Source of the DNA: Sphingomonas sp. 1F27F7B
GTDB lineage: Bacteria > Pseudomonadota > Alphaproteobacteria > Sphingomonadales > Sphingomonadaceae
Assembly: GCF_005503355.1 (NCBI RefSeq)
Contig: NZ_SCMK01000001.1
Coordinates: 1-64,000, forward strand
Reading direction: 5' to 3'
Length of the DNA stretch: 64,000 nucleotides
Position numbers and translations under genes: made by a program. The notes below the pieces were generated by a model. The model saw only the letters and a list, made by a program, of their open reading frames with translations. It searched no databases and was not told where the DNA came from. Of this stretch, positions 18,614-27,314 are shown piece by piece; the first letter of the stretch is position 1, and each line of letters starts with the position of its first letter.

Positions 18614-18817
18614 CAGGATCGCTTTATCGGTCGGTTGCACATCCCGAAGACGTACAATCTTTTGCCCGGCGAACGCTCCGACCCGCGGCACGGAATCTCT
18701 CAGCCAGATCGCCAGCCGTCTGGACTGCCACTTATGAAGTCCATCGGCTGTTCTCAACTGGCAGGCAAGCCAACGTGTGCGCAGAAAAGCCAGCGCGGCA
18801 TTCATCGCGACGGACAT
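17555..18817 (-). CDS. F390-synthetase / phenylacetate-CoA-ligase-type adenylating enzyme
   Basis: The ATG at 18817 follows a G-rich ribosome-binding site; an ATG at 18835 is possible. The roughly 420-residue protein carries the adenylate-forming motif GQSTGTSGNRGYYV, then EIYMATEGLFGVACPHG and ARYKMNDLIMLSD, as in CapK/F390-synthetase-related ligases. It probably activates a carboxylic acid as an adenylate or thioester for the KAS III or ATP-grasp step. It sits about 500 bases upstream of the regulator, on the same strand as the operon, and is the only intact ligase of the cluster. Confidence 0.75.
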   Translation of the reverse strand: MSVAMNAALAFLRTRWLACQLRTADGLHKWQSRRLAIWLRDSVPRVGAFAGQKIVRLRDVQPTDKAILMASFSTYNRAAVTAAEVRAAIDAGEDHVRGYLVGQSTGTSGNRGYYVISDAERFVWLGTILAKALPDVLWRRHRVALALPGFSTLYRSAERGGRIRLRFFDLGLGVDAWADDLTAFAPDTIVAPPKVLRRLAESGRLTAPHLFSGAEVLDPLDRAAIEAATGVTVREIYMATEGLFGVACPHGTLHLAEDVVKFEWLPAGSGGLMTPLITDFTRRTQIMARYKMNDLIMLSDLRCPCGSPLQSVARIEGRWDDAFELQDAKGAWRMITPDVLRNAVVDVDRAITDFRIVQSAPDRVTVSLDPALPQDTDARVVASLSALFGRAGVLPPGITVSRGFAVDFEHKLRRVRKEWC

Positions 18818-19045
18818 GCCCCCCCCAGCTGCCATTGAGACAGATCCTCAACTACCCCAGCACACACCGCCCCTAAGCCCCAAACTCCGCTGACAAAGCA
18901 CACCATGACCGCAGCACGCTCGACTCGACCTAGCTTTTCTGGCTTGGGCCGAGACGTCGCTAGAAGCAGGGTCATTGCACGCCTTAGGTCTCGAAGGGAT
19001 ACAGAACCAACGATCAATTTGACGCAGGGCCCAACCCCAAGGACT

Positions 19046-21799
19046 TTATCTTTTCAGCAATTGAATTGCCACCGAAACCGGATGATTTGTTAAGAGGCTA
19101 ATAGAATCCGGAGTAAGATTCCGGAAAACTGATCCGATATAACGATAGCTTCCAGGATTCGAATTGAGAGCCATACTTTGCCAACGGGTAATCGGGTCAC
19201 CCCTGACCACCACATTGCTGACGACCTTATCAGCTGCGGCCCTGGATGTTCCAGCATCTTTAAAGGCCCCGTTGCCTGGCGACGCAGAGTTGAACACGGT
19301 GGCGTAGCGACCAGTCGCCGCCGCACTCAACGTTGCGATACCCCCACCCAAAGAATGGCCGGTGAAGCTGAGCTCTCCGTTCCCCACCGCCTTCACTGCC
19401 TCCCGAGCATAGGCCACGCCCTGGGCATATTGTTTCGTCGGAATACCAGCTGCATTCATAGCATCCGTGATATAATCAGCCCCCGATTTTGGGTCGGTCC
19501 CCGCGAATGCTACGATTGTCTCCTTTCCATTGGAGAATGTCCCCGCAGCAAATCCTGTTTGATCGTCAGATTTATAGTCTGTACGTGTAAAGTCTCCAAC
19601 TGACGTACACTTTGGATCGTAGACGCAATTGGATATCCGGGCGTTATCTTTGTCGGAGGAGAGGCCGCTCGGATCGGTTCCCGAAATCGGATCGTTGCCC
19701 ACGTACGCGTACAGGTTGATCTGGTCTTCATAGCCGATGGGATCGGTCTGGAGGAAGCGTCCGAGGGTCGGCGAGTATATGCGCGCCTTATAGTGGTACA
19801 TGCCAAGCTCAGGGATCCAAGCCTGACCGGTGTAAGCAAAGCGCCCATAAGGCTCTCGGTTGGCAGTCACACTGTTTTGCGGGATGCCGTACTCATCGTA
19901 ACTGTTGACCGCAATGCGATTGCCGTTCGCATCTGACATCGCAATGATCGATCCCTGATGATCGGTGAACAGGTAGCGCGGCGACAGGCTGGTGCCGGCG
20001 AATTCGACCAGCGGATCGTCCACACCATCTGCCGCGCCGTGCACATAGCGCTTCAGCATATTGCCCGCACCATCATATTCGATCGTCAGCGCATCGCCGT
20101 CATATAGGAAGCGGGTGTCGCTCACGCCTAATCGGTACACCTGATACAGGCGACCTAGCGGATCGTAGACCAGATTGACGCCCGCCGAACTCGCCACCAG
20201 TCGGTTCTCGGCGTCATAGACGTAGCTGGTAGCACCGTCGGAAATCAGATTGCCGTTCGTATCATAGCCGAAGGCCATACCCGCGACGCTCGAATATTGA
20301 TTGAGTCCGTTCACCGCATAGTTTCGATCCGCGTTGACGTGTCCGGTGAAGCGATAATCGTCATTGTCTCGCGTGCGGCTAACGATCTGGCTCACGGGAT
20401 TATAAGCCAACCCAGTGGAGACATTGCCACCACTTGAGAAGCTGTGCACATAGTTGGTCAGGCGCGAGATGCCGTCGTAACCGTAGTTAGTTCCGAATGA
20501 CCACGCCCCCGAGGCTTGGCTCCATCGATAGAGCGTGGATACACGACCGCCCCCATCATAGGGCGGGTAAAAAAGCCCTATCGAACCGTCAAGGTCGGCA
20601 TAATAGAGCCGATCCAGCCCGTCGCGGTAATAGTTCACGGAATGGCCGTCAGGATGCGTCACCCGAGTCCGGTTGCCATTGGCGTCATATCCATAGGTGA
20701 ACTGGCGCGATGTACCGGCCATACTCGTGGTGCTTGAAGTCTGCCGACCAAACCCATCATAAGCGCTGGTCACTGCATCCGCACCGCTTGTGCTATCGAA
20801 CCGCGCCGCCGTCTGCAGTCCACGCAGATCATAGCTGTAATAGACGTCGCGCGTCGCACTCGAACTCACATTCGTACAGACATAGCCTGACACACAGGCG
20901 TCCGGCACGATCTTCGACGTCATCCGGTTGAGCGCATCATAGCCATAGGTGAAAGTGCGCCCGTCACGCTTCCTAAGGCTCGTACGATTGCCATTGGGAT
21001 CATAACCATAAGCTTCGTAATCGCTGGTGTTCACCGCGCCGGCAGTTGCCAGTGCTGTTGCTGCGGTCGAGCCATTGAAGCCACTTGGAGCACTCGTCGA
21101 CGGGAATTGCCACTGAGCTTGGCGATCGAGGCCGTCATACGTCAGCCGAGCCTTGTTGCCATTGGCGTCGACGACATATTCCTGTTTGCCATTTGGCGTG
21201 TAGCTGTAGGTCGCATAAGCCTGCTCAAGGCTGGTTCCCACTGCCCGGCGCACCTGAACCAGTTGGCCCGCCGCATCGTAGATATTCTTCGTGATCCGAT
21301 CAGCGCCCTGACTACCTTGCACCCCAAGCGTGCAGGCACTGGCAGGCAGCGATCCGAAGGCCGCTAAATTCATACGAACTGCGGTGCATTCGATCTTGCC
21401 ATTGGTGGCATAGCTATACTGCGTGACCTGACGGACCGGGCCGGCAGCCCCTTCGCGCAGCCGCTCGACGGCCTTACGGCCCATCGCGTCATAATCCGTC
21501 TCTGCAGTCTGGTAGATGGTGAAGCCGGTCCAGTCCTGAGGCGCGATACCTTCTGGTTGCCAGCCTGACAGCTCCCCCTTCTCAACACGGATCAGTTGAC
21601 CAGCGACGTCATAGCTGTTGCGCACGGCGAGATGGTGCAGCGGCCCAGATCCATCTGGATCGGGCGCGATCGTGCCGGTAACTCGCCCCAGAGCATCATA
21701 GCGGATGCCGCTGGTGAAATCCGAAGGCGACGCCTGGGCAAAGGCGACGGCCGGAACAAAGACAGAGGAGGCGAGCAACCCCAACATCAATCGGTTCAT
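19046..21799 (-). CDS. Secreted RHS/YD-repeat protein with lipase-like C-terminal domain
   Basis: The ATG at 21799 has GAGGGGG upstream and opens a signal peptide (MNRLMLGLLASSVFVPAVAFA). The product has about 917 residues: YD repeats throughout, the RHS core signature (IYSPTLGRFLQTDPIGYED), then a variable tip after DPSGL. The tip contains IVAFAGTDP and GHSLGGG with the nucleophile Ser at about residue 816, the pattern of class-3 lipases. It may act as a phospholipase effector or exported esterase. It is encoded 10 bases after a second RHS gene that supplies the N-terminal half of a usual RHS protein. No immunity gene is evident downstream. Confidence 0.85.
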   Translation of the reverse strand: MNRLMLGLLASSVFVPAVAFAQASPSDFTSGIRYDALGRVTGTIAPDPDGSGPLHHLAVRNSYDVAGQLIRVEKGELSGWQPEGIAPQDWTGFTIYQTAETDYDAMGRKAVERLREGAAGPVRQVTQYSYATNGKIECTAVRMNLAAFGSLPASACTLGVQGSQGADRITKNIYDAAGQLVQVRRAVGTSLEQAYATYSYTPNGKQEYVVDANGNKARLTYDGLDRQAQWQFPSTSAPSGFNGSTAATALATAGAVNTSDYEAYGYDPNGNRTSLRKRDGRTFTYGYDALNRMTSKIVPDACVSGYVCTNVSSSATRDVYYSYDLRGLQTAARFDSTSGADAVTSAYDGFGRQTSSTTSMAGTSRQFTYGYDANGNRTRVTHPDGHSVNYYRDGLDRLYYADLDGSIGLFYPPYDGGGRVSTLYRWSQASGAWSFGTNYGYDGISRLTNYVHSFSSGGNVSTGLAYNPVSQIVSRTRDNDDYRFTGHVNADRNYAVNGLNQYSSVAGMAFGYDTNGNLISDGATSYVYDAENRLVASSAGVNLVYDPLGRLYQVYRLGVSDTRFLYDGDALTIEYDGAGNMLKRYVHGAADGVDDPLVEFAGTSLSPRYLFTDHQGSIIAMSDANGNRIAVNSYDEYGIPQNSVTANREPYGRFAYTGQAWIPELGMYHYKARIYSPTLGRFLQTDPIGYEDQINLYAYVGNDPISGTDPSGLSSDKDNARISNCVYDPKCTSVGDFTRTDYKSDDQTGFAAGTFSNGKETIVAFAGTDPKSGADYITDAMNAAGIPTKQYAQGVAYAREAVKAVGNGELSFTGHSLGGGIATLSAAATGRYATVFNSASPGNGAFKDAGTSRAAADKVVSNVVVRGDPITRWQSMALNSNPGSYRYIGSVFRNLTPDSISLLTNHPVSVAIQLLKR

Positions 21800-21809
21800 G
21801 CCATCCCCC

Positions 21810-23843
21810 TCAGTTGCAGGCTGCCAAGCCCGCGCGGGGGCTGGTGGTCCAGATCTTGTTGCCGTCTGGGTTATAGCCATAGCAGGTGCGCAGGCTCTCC
21901 CCGCCCGAGCTTACCAGCGCGCCCCGCACTCTCAGGTTGCCGGCAGTACCGTTCGGACCATATTCGAAGGTGGTGGTGGTAATTTGCGCAGTGGAATCAC
22001 ACGCCGGCGTAGATGACGGGCGGCCCGTTCCAGTTCCCGCAACCGTCTGGCATACCGTCTCGGATGCCCGCACCCATACCGGCGTGGCAGCCGGAACCAG
22101 CGCGCCCCCGTTCGAGACATAGGCGTACTTCTGCACATAGGTGTAGAGCTTAAGCGCCCTTGCCGCACCGCTAGTCGGCGGCGGGCTTATCTCCCATTCG
22201 GGCTCGCCGAAGCTGGTATAGCCGAAGTGCGTCACATTGCCGTTGGCATCCAGCGTGCTTTCGGGCTTGGTGCAGCTATTGGGATACCAAAGGCAGGGAG
22301 CATAGCTCACAACCAGCGTGAGATTGCCCAACAGGCTGCCGGGTTTGGGATGACGCACCGCGCTGCCGATCAGGCCATTCGCGCCGAAGGTCACGTCAGT
22401 CCGCATGCCCTCAGGATCGGTATAGTAGCGTAGCGGTAGAACGACGCACCGATCATATTCGGTGGAAGGCAGAGCAGCTGCCACAACTGGGTCGCAATAT
22501 TCGTAGGTAGTCGTGCGACCCAGTTCATCTGTGACGCTGACCGGGCCAGGCGTGATTTGGTAGATGCGGACGAAGCCGCCACCACCAGGATCGCCCGGAT
22601 CACCAGGATTCGGAAGCGTTTCTTCCTGTCCTGAATTATAGCCAGGCGTTAGCGTCCGCGGCAGCATTGGCAATCCATACTGGACCGAGATGGTATGACC
22701 TTGCGCATCGGTCACCACACCGCCCGCGATCTGATTGATGGTGCCGTTGGTCTGACCAGGAATGTCGGTGTAGTCGTATTGATAGCTCTGGCCGTCGGCG
22801 AAATTCTGTGAATAAACTACATCGTGGACGTCATCCGCCGAGATTGAACTGCCGTAGGTGTTCGTCAGGTAAGGCGAAGACGCTCCCGGCTTCACGAAAC
22901 CGATGGTCTGCGTAACACCTGACGTCCCGTAGGTATATGACCACGTCGCATTTCCCGGATCGGTAACGCTGGTGAGCACTACCCCCGAGGCGTAGCCGTA
23001 TACATAGGTGGATGCCTTGACCCCACTGGGGCAGTTGTTTCCTGAAGGCTTCGGCGTAATCGCCAGGTTCAGGACACAGGCTTTGCTAACGCTCGTGCCC
23101 GAATATTCGAACAGCAGCGCATAACCGCGATTGCTCGACACGCTGCGCAACCGGGTCGTATTGACGCCACCGCCGGGCAGCTGATCATACTCGAATTTCA
23201 GGACCGTCCCATCCGGCTCCACGATCTGCGACGCATAGGCGCAACGCTGATAGGTCATGCAGTCGCCGCTGTTGATCGGCCGGAAGGTAATGAGGGTCCC
23301 GTCTGTCTTCTGCAGCGTGTATACGGCAGTGCCCGTGGAGCGGTCACCCGTATATGTCAGCCAGCTGACCGGCCCCTTCGAAATGCCCCCGAAAACCGTC
23401 AGGCTCGCCCGCCCGTCGAACGCTTCCGCACCCCCGCCCGTATAAGCCGTCAACCGATAGTCCGGACCAGATCCTTCGTAATGGCCCGCGGTAATGTCGA
23501 TCCGCTTCTCGACGATGAACATGTCCCAGTTATGCGTGAAGTTCCCAAAGGGAAGCGCGTGCGTCATCGGGCCCTGACGTGATGCACGAACAAGTGCCAG
23601 TGCACTCCCTTCCTCACCGATCGACAAGTCCGTCTGCGAGAAATTGTACTTGCCGCTGCGCATATCCACGCCCCCCTTGGTGACGAGGAGATGGTCGGCA
23701 GGCGCGCTGGCATAGGCCTGGGCGTTGGTGCTTGCCTGGGCAAATGCAGCGGTCGAACTCGCGAACTGACACACTGCTAGGGCGATCACAGTTGCGCTGG
23801 CCGCGTGGCGACAGAACTTCCGCAGATTTCGGTCTTGGCGCAC
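21810..23843 (-). CDS. Secreted RHS N-terminal-half protein
   Basis: The GTG at 23843 is preferred because a GGAGG lies 4 bases upstream. It starts a signal peptide (RQDRNLRKFCRHAASATVIA, cleaved near AFAQA). The 677-residue protein has the early RHS region (HLLVTKGGVDMRSGKYNFSQ and FTHNWDMFIVEKR) and scattered YD-like repeats, but no core signature or toxin tip. The lipase-tipped RHS gene follows after 10 bases. Together they look like one RHS polypeptide divided into two secreted chains. Confidence 0.8.
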   Translation of the reverse strand: MRQDRNLRKFCRHAASATVIALAVCQFASSTAAFAQASTNAQAYASAPADHLLVTKGGVDMRSGKYNFSQTDLSIGEEGSALALVRASRQGPMTHALPFGNFTHNWDMFIVEKRIDITAGHYEGSGPDYRLTAYTGGGAEAFDGRASLTVFGGISKGPVSWLTYTGDRSTGTAVYTLQKTDGTLITFRPINSGDCMTYQRCAYASQIVEPDGTVLKFEYDQLPGGGVNTTRLRSVSSNRGYALLFEYSGTSVSKACVLNLAITPKPSGNNCPSGVKASTYVYGYASGVVLTSVTDPGNATWSYTYGTSGVTQTIGFVKPGASSPYLTNTYGSSISADDVHDVVYSQNFADGQSYQYDYTDIPGQTNGTINQIAGGVVTDAQGHTISVQYGLPMLPRTLTPGYNSGQEETLPNPGDPGDPGGGGFVRIYQITPGPVSVTDELGRTTTYEYCDPVVAAALPSTEYDRCVVLPLRYYTDPEGMRTDVTFGANGLIGSAVRHPKPGSLLGNLTLVVSYAPCLWYPNSCTKPESTLDANGNVTHFGYTSFGEPEWEISPPPTSGAARALKLYTYVQKYAYVSNGGALVPAATPVWVRASETVCQTVAGTGTGRPSSTPACDSTAQITTTTFEYGPNGTAGNLRVRGALVSSGGESLRTCYGYNPDGNKIWTTSPRAGLAACN

Positions 23844-23964
23844 ATGTCCTCCATATGAGTTTGGGCAAGAATCCCGGACGGCGCGCAAATACGCTGCACT
23901 TCCGAGCGAAATTCGCCTCGAGCGAGCTTTTGAAAATCAGAGAAGGCGCAAGGCCCCAACGCGA

Positions 23965-24201
23965 TCAGGGCGTGCGGGTGACGCTCACGTTGGTGCGGTT
24001 CCCAGCCTTGTCATAGGCATAATTGGAGAGAGCGTTGCTGTTTGCATCGCCCTTCTGCTCAACCTTCACCAACCGGCCTAGCTCATCATAATTGTAGTTG
24101 ACCGTCTCGTTCATCAGCGGCGGCGAGGCTGAAGCCGACAGCGCCGCAATGCCCAGCGCGATGAACGAAATTGGTAGAGCCAGTTGCTTCAAATACCGCA
24201 C
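23965..24201 (-). CDS. Small secreted protein with one YD repeat
   Basis: The GTG at 24201 has a G-run six bases upstream; longer starts reach 24228. About 78 residues: a signal peptide (RYLKQLALPISFIALGIAAL) and then one YD-repeat unit (YNYDELGRLVKVEQKGDANS and YAYDKAGNRTNVSV). It is the first gene of the three-gene RHS set on the minus strand. A single-repeat YD protein may be a cap or partner of the larger chains; this is inference. Confidence 0.6.
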   Translation of the reverse strand: MRYLKQLALPISFIALGIAALSASASPPLMNETVNYNYDELGRLVKVEQKGDANSNALSNYAYDKAGNRTNVSVTRTP

Positions 24202-24420
24202 GCGCACCCCCCCCTTTCGCATGCTCAAACCGCACCGACGGCGTCACTTCCGTAACGGATGATTCGAGTGTTGCTCGCCCGAATATTGTCGGCACGCAGC
24301 TCATCGCAAAGCGAGAAATGGACCATAATGATTTGATCCATTTCGGATTTTGTTACTTTTCCAACTTGGCAACATGCCGCACCAGCCAGCAATGTGCCCG
24401 TGAAGAATCAGGGGGATTCA
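24202..24420. promoter_or_regulatory. Divergent intergenic region
   Basis: The spacer between the minus-strand RHS set and the plus-strand pilin gene must contain both promoters. It has AT-rich patches (near 24320-24360), but no box is clear enough to name. Confidence 0.3.
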
Positions 24421-24852
24421 GTGCAGGCTTTGAAGCGCTTTGGCGCAGTGAAACGGGCGCTTACGTGCTTGGCTTTGACAGGAATTTCCGGATCCGCGTC
24501 CGCACAGGACATTGCAGGCAACCCCGCGGGCTCCGGCGTGATCGTGTCCGCCGTGAACTGGCTCCAGGGCACCCTGCTCGGAACGGTCGCAACGGTTGTC
24601 GCGGTGATAGCGGTTGCAGCGGTCGGTCTGATGATGCTCACTGGCCGGATCAACTTGATCAGCCCCCAGAGCAATAAACTGCCCACGCAGCCATCAGGTC
24701 GCGTCGTTTATCCACAGCGCGGCCACGGCGATAAGCCCGCTCCACAGCGGACTCGATCGTGTGCGCCAGCGCCATCTCAATTTCCTCGCGACCGAACTGG
24801 GTCAACTCCCCAGCCCAATCTCGAAAGGCCGATCGAAAGCCATGCACGGTGA
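24421..24852 (+). CDS. Truncated TrbC/VirB2-type conjugative pilin
   Basis: The GTG at 24421 follows GGGGGA. The first 80 residues are a VirB2 pilin: a signal peptide ending near SASAQ, then VNWLQGTLLGTVATVVAVIA and a first membrane helix ending LMMLTGRINL. Homology stops near 24663 before the second helix. The rest of the frame is antisense to an integrase remnant and encodes a nonsense proline/arginine-rich tail. The pilin has therefore lost its C-terminal half through a deletion or rearrangement and is almost certainly non-functional. Confidence 0.7.
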   Translation: MQALKRFGAVKRALTCLALTGISGSASAQDIAGNPAGSGVIVSAVNWLQGTLLGTVATVVAVIAVAAVGLMMLTGRINLISPQSNKLPTQPSGRVVYPQRGHGDKPAPQRTRSCAPAPSQFPRDRTGSTPQPNLERPIESHAR

Positions 24853-25110
24853 TATCGCTTCGCCCCATGCGCTTCAGCAATTGCGACAAAGCCATATCGG
24901 ACATGACTCCCCCGCGAGGCGCCGGAAACACAATCTTGCCAGGTGAAGTCTTGGCGGGCTTCATCTTTGCCAAAATGGCCACAGCTTTATCGCTCAGCGG
25001 CACCTGATGCAGGTTGCCGGCCTTCAGGGTATTGCGCCACTGCTGCCGGTGCTTGGCATTGCTAAAACCGCTCTCCACAGCATCGAGAATGCCTGGCCAG
25101 AAGGTTGATC
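24659..25110 (-). pseudogene. Tyrosine recombinase (P4-type integrase) remnant
   Basis: The C-terminal catalytic part is present: HGFRSAFRDWAGE (H-x-x-R), ALAHTIESAVERAYRR (His and the Tyr nucleophile region) and the C-terminus MAAWAVYCSGG. The upstream part reads GILDAVESGFSNAKHRQQWR and then jumps to KAGNLHQVPLSDKAV, so the central core is deleted. This is a scar of an excised or decayed island, abutting the broken pilin. Confidence 0.75.
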
Positions 25111-25423
25111 GATCCGTCGGCTTCGGAACAAAATGGGAACTTAGTACTTGATGGGGCTACGGCCACGCCGTAGATGACGCCGATCGGAAACTGACATGGG
25201 CAGGCGGCCAAGTCATGGGGAAGCGCAAGATAGGTGATGCCAGAATTGCGATCGGGCCCGCCGACGTGATCGCGTTTGCCGAGGGAGACGGGTTGCGGGG
25301 CCGAGCGCACAGCACTGGTTCTGCTGCGCGTGATCGCCGAGGCGCCCGACGCCGTGGCACGTGCGGTATCCGGATCGTGACGCAATCGAGGCCCTCGATG
25401 CTTTCGCCGCCAAGCGCCTGTCC
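25111..25423. other. No recognisable gene; promoter region of the defence operon
   Basis: Short open frames here have no recognisable domain. The region probably contains the promoter for the vsr-led operon and the border between integrase debris and the defence island. Confidence 0.4.
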
Positions 25424-25840
25424 ATGGATGTAGTCTCGCCCGCTCGCCGATCGGCGATGATGGCCGGAATCCGTGGCCGGAATACCAAGCCCGAGATGAT
25501 TGTGCGGAGGGCGGCGCATCGCCTGGGTTACCGGTTCCGGCTACATCGCCGCGACCTGCCGGGCTCGCCGGACCTAGTGTTCCCGGGGCGAAAGAAGATA
25601 GTATTCGTCCATGGTTGTTTCTGGCACTGTCACGATGGCTGCAGGTTTGCATATAAGCCGAAGTCGAATGTCGAGTTCTGGGAAAGCAAGCTCAGGAAAA
25701 ACAAGGAACGCGACATTCGTGTGAAGGGGGAGCTGGAATGTATGGCATGGGACATTCTTGTCATTTGGGAATGCGAAACGGCTGATAGCGATCTTGTCGA
25801 TGCCAAGCTGCGGGGACATCTCGGCCATGGCCACCGCTGA
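25424..25840 (+). CDS. vsr: Very-short-patch repair endonuclease
   Basis: The start at MDVVSPARRSAMMAGIRG is typical of Vsr. The 138-residue protein has IRGRNTKPEM, the catalytic strand DLPGSPDLVFPGRKKIVF and the zinc-site segment HGCFWHCHDGCRFAYKPKSN. Vsr nicks at T:G mismatches created by deamination of 5-methylcytosine and so protects cells carrying a C5-methylase. It overlaps the methyltransferase gene by 14 nt, as expected for such a pair. Confidence 0.9.
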   Translation: MDVVSPARRSAMMAGIRGRNTKPEMIVRRAAHRLGYRFRLHRRDLPGSPDLVFPGRKKIVFVHGCFWHCHDGCRFAYKPKSNVEFWESKLRKNKERDIRVKGELECMAWDILVIWECETADSDLVDAKLRGHLGHGHR

Positions 25841-27314
25841 ACAGCAGCTTCGCCGGGGCAAGCTCGAGCGCCTGCGGACGGGCGCCAAGCTGCGCACCCT
25901 CGAAATCTGCTCGGGCGCGGGCGGGCTTTCGCTCGGGCTGGCAACCGCCGGCTTCGAACTCACCGCGCATGTCGAGATGGATCGCGAGGCCGCCGAGAGC
26001 TATGCGCTCAATTTCGGCGGCGACCGGGCGGCCGACGATCCCTGGGCACTGCCCCGGAACATGGAGCATTGCTCGGCTGACGACCTCGTCAGCGAGCTCG
26101 GTCTCAAGACGCCCACGTCGTCGGCATTCGACATTCTCGCAGCGGGGCTGCCCTGTCAGGCGTTCGCCCGGATCGGCCGCTCGAAGCTTCGCGCTGAAGC
26201 CGGAGGCGAGGAGGACGCCTTCCAGAAGGACCCCCGTGCCGCGCTCTATCGCCGCTTCCTGGACTATGTGACCGCCACCCAACCCCTCGTCATCATCATC
26301 GAGAATGTCCCGGACATTCTGAATTTCGGTGGCCACAATGTCCCGGAGGAAATCTGCGACACGCTGGAGGAGTGGGGTTACCGCACGGCCTATACGATCC
26401 TCAACGCGGCCTATTATGGCGTTCCGCAGGTCCGCGAGCGGCTGTTCGTTGTCGCCTTTGCCGATGTGCTCGACATCGCGCCCACCTTTCCCGCGCCGAC
26501 CAACTTCCTTGAGCTGCCGCGCGGCTATGAGGGATCGCGGCGCGTGGCGCTGAAGCATGTCGACAAGGAAAGCGGCAGGTTTCACGAAATCCACAAGCCC
26601 TCGCGCCGCCTTCCGAAAGCGGTCGGCGTGCGCGCGGCGCTAGGCGATCTTCCCAAGATCAAGGAGCATGCGACGGACCCGAAGATCATCCGCCGCCGCA
26701 AGCTTGACGACGGTCTCCCGTATCGGACGCCGAAGGGCGGGCTGTCCGCCTATGCGCAGCTGATGCGCAATTGGGCCGGCTTCGAGACGCAGGGCGAAGC
26801 CGGCGGCCATCTTGTCCGGCTGACGCCGCGCGACTTTCCGATCTTCCGTCACCTCGAGCATGGCGCGGATTATCCGCAGGCGCTCAAGCTGGCGGAGGCG
26901 CTGTTCGCGGAAGCCGCGCAGGACCGGGGCCTGACCGACGTCGAATCTGACGCCTGGAAGGACCTCCGCCAGAGCATGGTTCCGCCCTATGATCCCGCCA
27001 AGTTCCCGAACAAATGGTGGAAGCTGGATCCGCTCAAGCCGTCGCGCACGCTGACCGCGCATATGGGCAAGGATACCTATTCGCACATCCATTATGACAG
27101 CTATCAGGCACGCACCGTGTCGGTGCGCGAGGCCGCGCGGCTGCAATCCTTCCCCGACGGCTTCCGCTTTGCCGGGGCGATGAACGCGGCGTTCAAGCAG
27201 ATCGGCAATGCTGTGCCGCCACTGCTCGGGCTGGCGGTGGCAACATCGCTGAAGCGGCAGATCGAGGAGGTGCTGGTTCCTGCCGAAGAGACAGACGGCC
27301 GGCAGGCGGCGTGA
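25827..27314 (+). CDS. DNA (cytosine-5-)-methyltransferase
   Basis: The ATG at 25827 overlaps vsr. The roughly 495-residue protein has C5-methylase motifs in order: I (EICSGAGGLSLGLATAGFE), IV (GLPCQAFARIGRS, catalytic Cys near residue 110), VI (IIIENVPDIL), VIII (VPQVRERLFVVAF) and X (FKQIGNAVPPLLG). The recognition site is unknown. It modifies host DNA in this multi-gene system. Its TGA overlaps the start of the next gene (GTGA). Confidence 0.9.
   Translation: MATAEQQLRRGKLERLRTGAKLRTLEICSGAGGLSLGLATAGFELTAHVEMDREAAESYALNFGGDRAADDPWALPRNMEHCSADDLVSELGLKTPTSSAFDILAAGLPCQAFARIGRSKLRAEAGGEEDAFQKDPRAALYRRFLDYVTATQPLVIIIENVPDILNFGGHNVPEEICDTLEEWGYRTAYTILNAAYYGVPQVRERLFVVAFADVLDIAPTFPAPTNFLELPRGYEGSRRVALKHVDKESGRFHEIHKPSRRLPKAVGVRAALGDLPKIKEHATDPKIIRRRKLDDGLPYRTPKGGLSAYAQLMRNWAGFETQGEAGGHLVRLTPRDFPIFRHLEHGADYPQALKLAEALFAEAAQDRGLTDVESDAWKDLRQSMVPPYDPAKFPNKWWKLDPLKPSRTLTAHMGKDTYSHIHYDSYQARTVSVREAARLQSFPDGFRFAGAMNAAFKQIGNAVPPLLGLAVATSLKRQIEEVLVPAEETDGRQAA

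Noticed and set aside
10338..18817. OleABCD olefin biosynthesis cluster
   Set aside because: Only the condensing enzyme and SDR fit; no alpha/beta-hydrolase OleB is present, and the ATP-grasp, GNAT and Rieske genes are foreign to that pathway.
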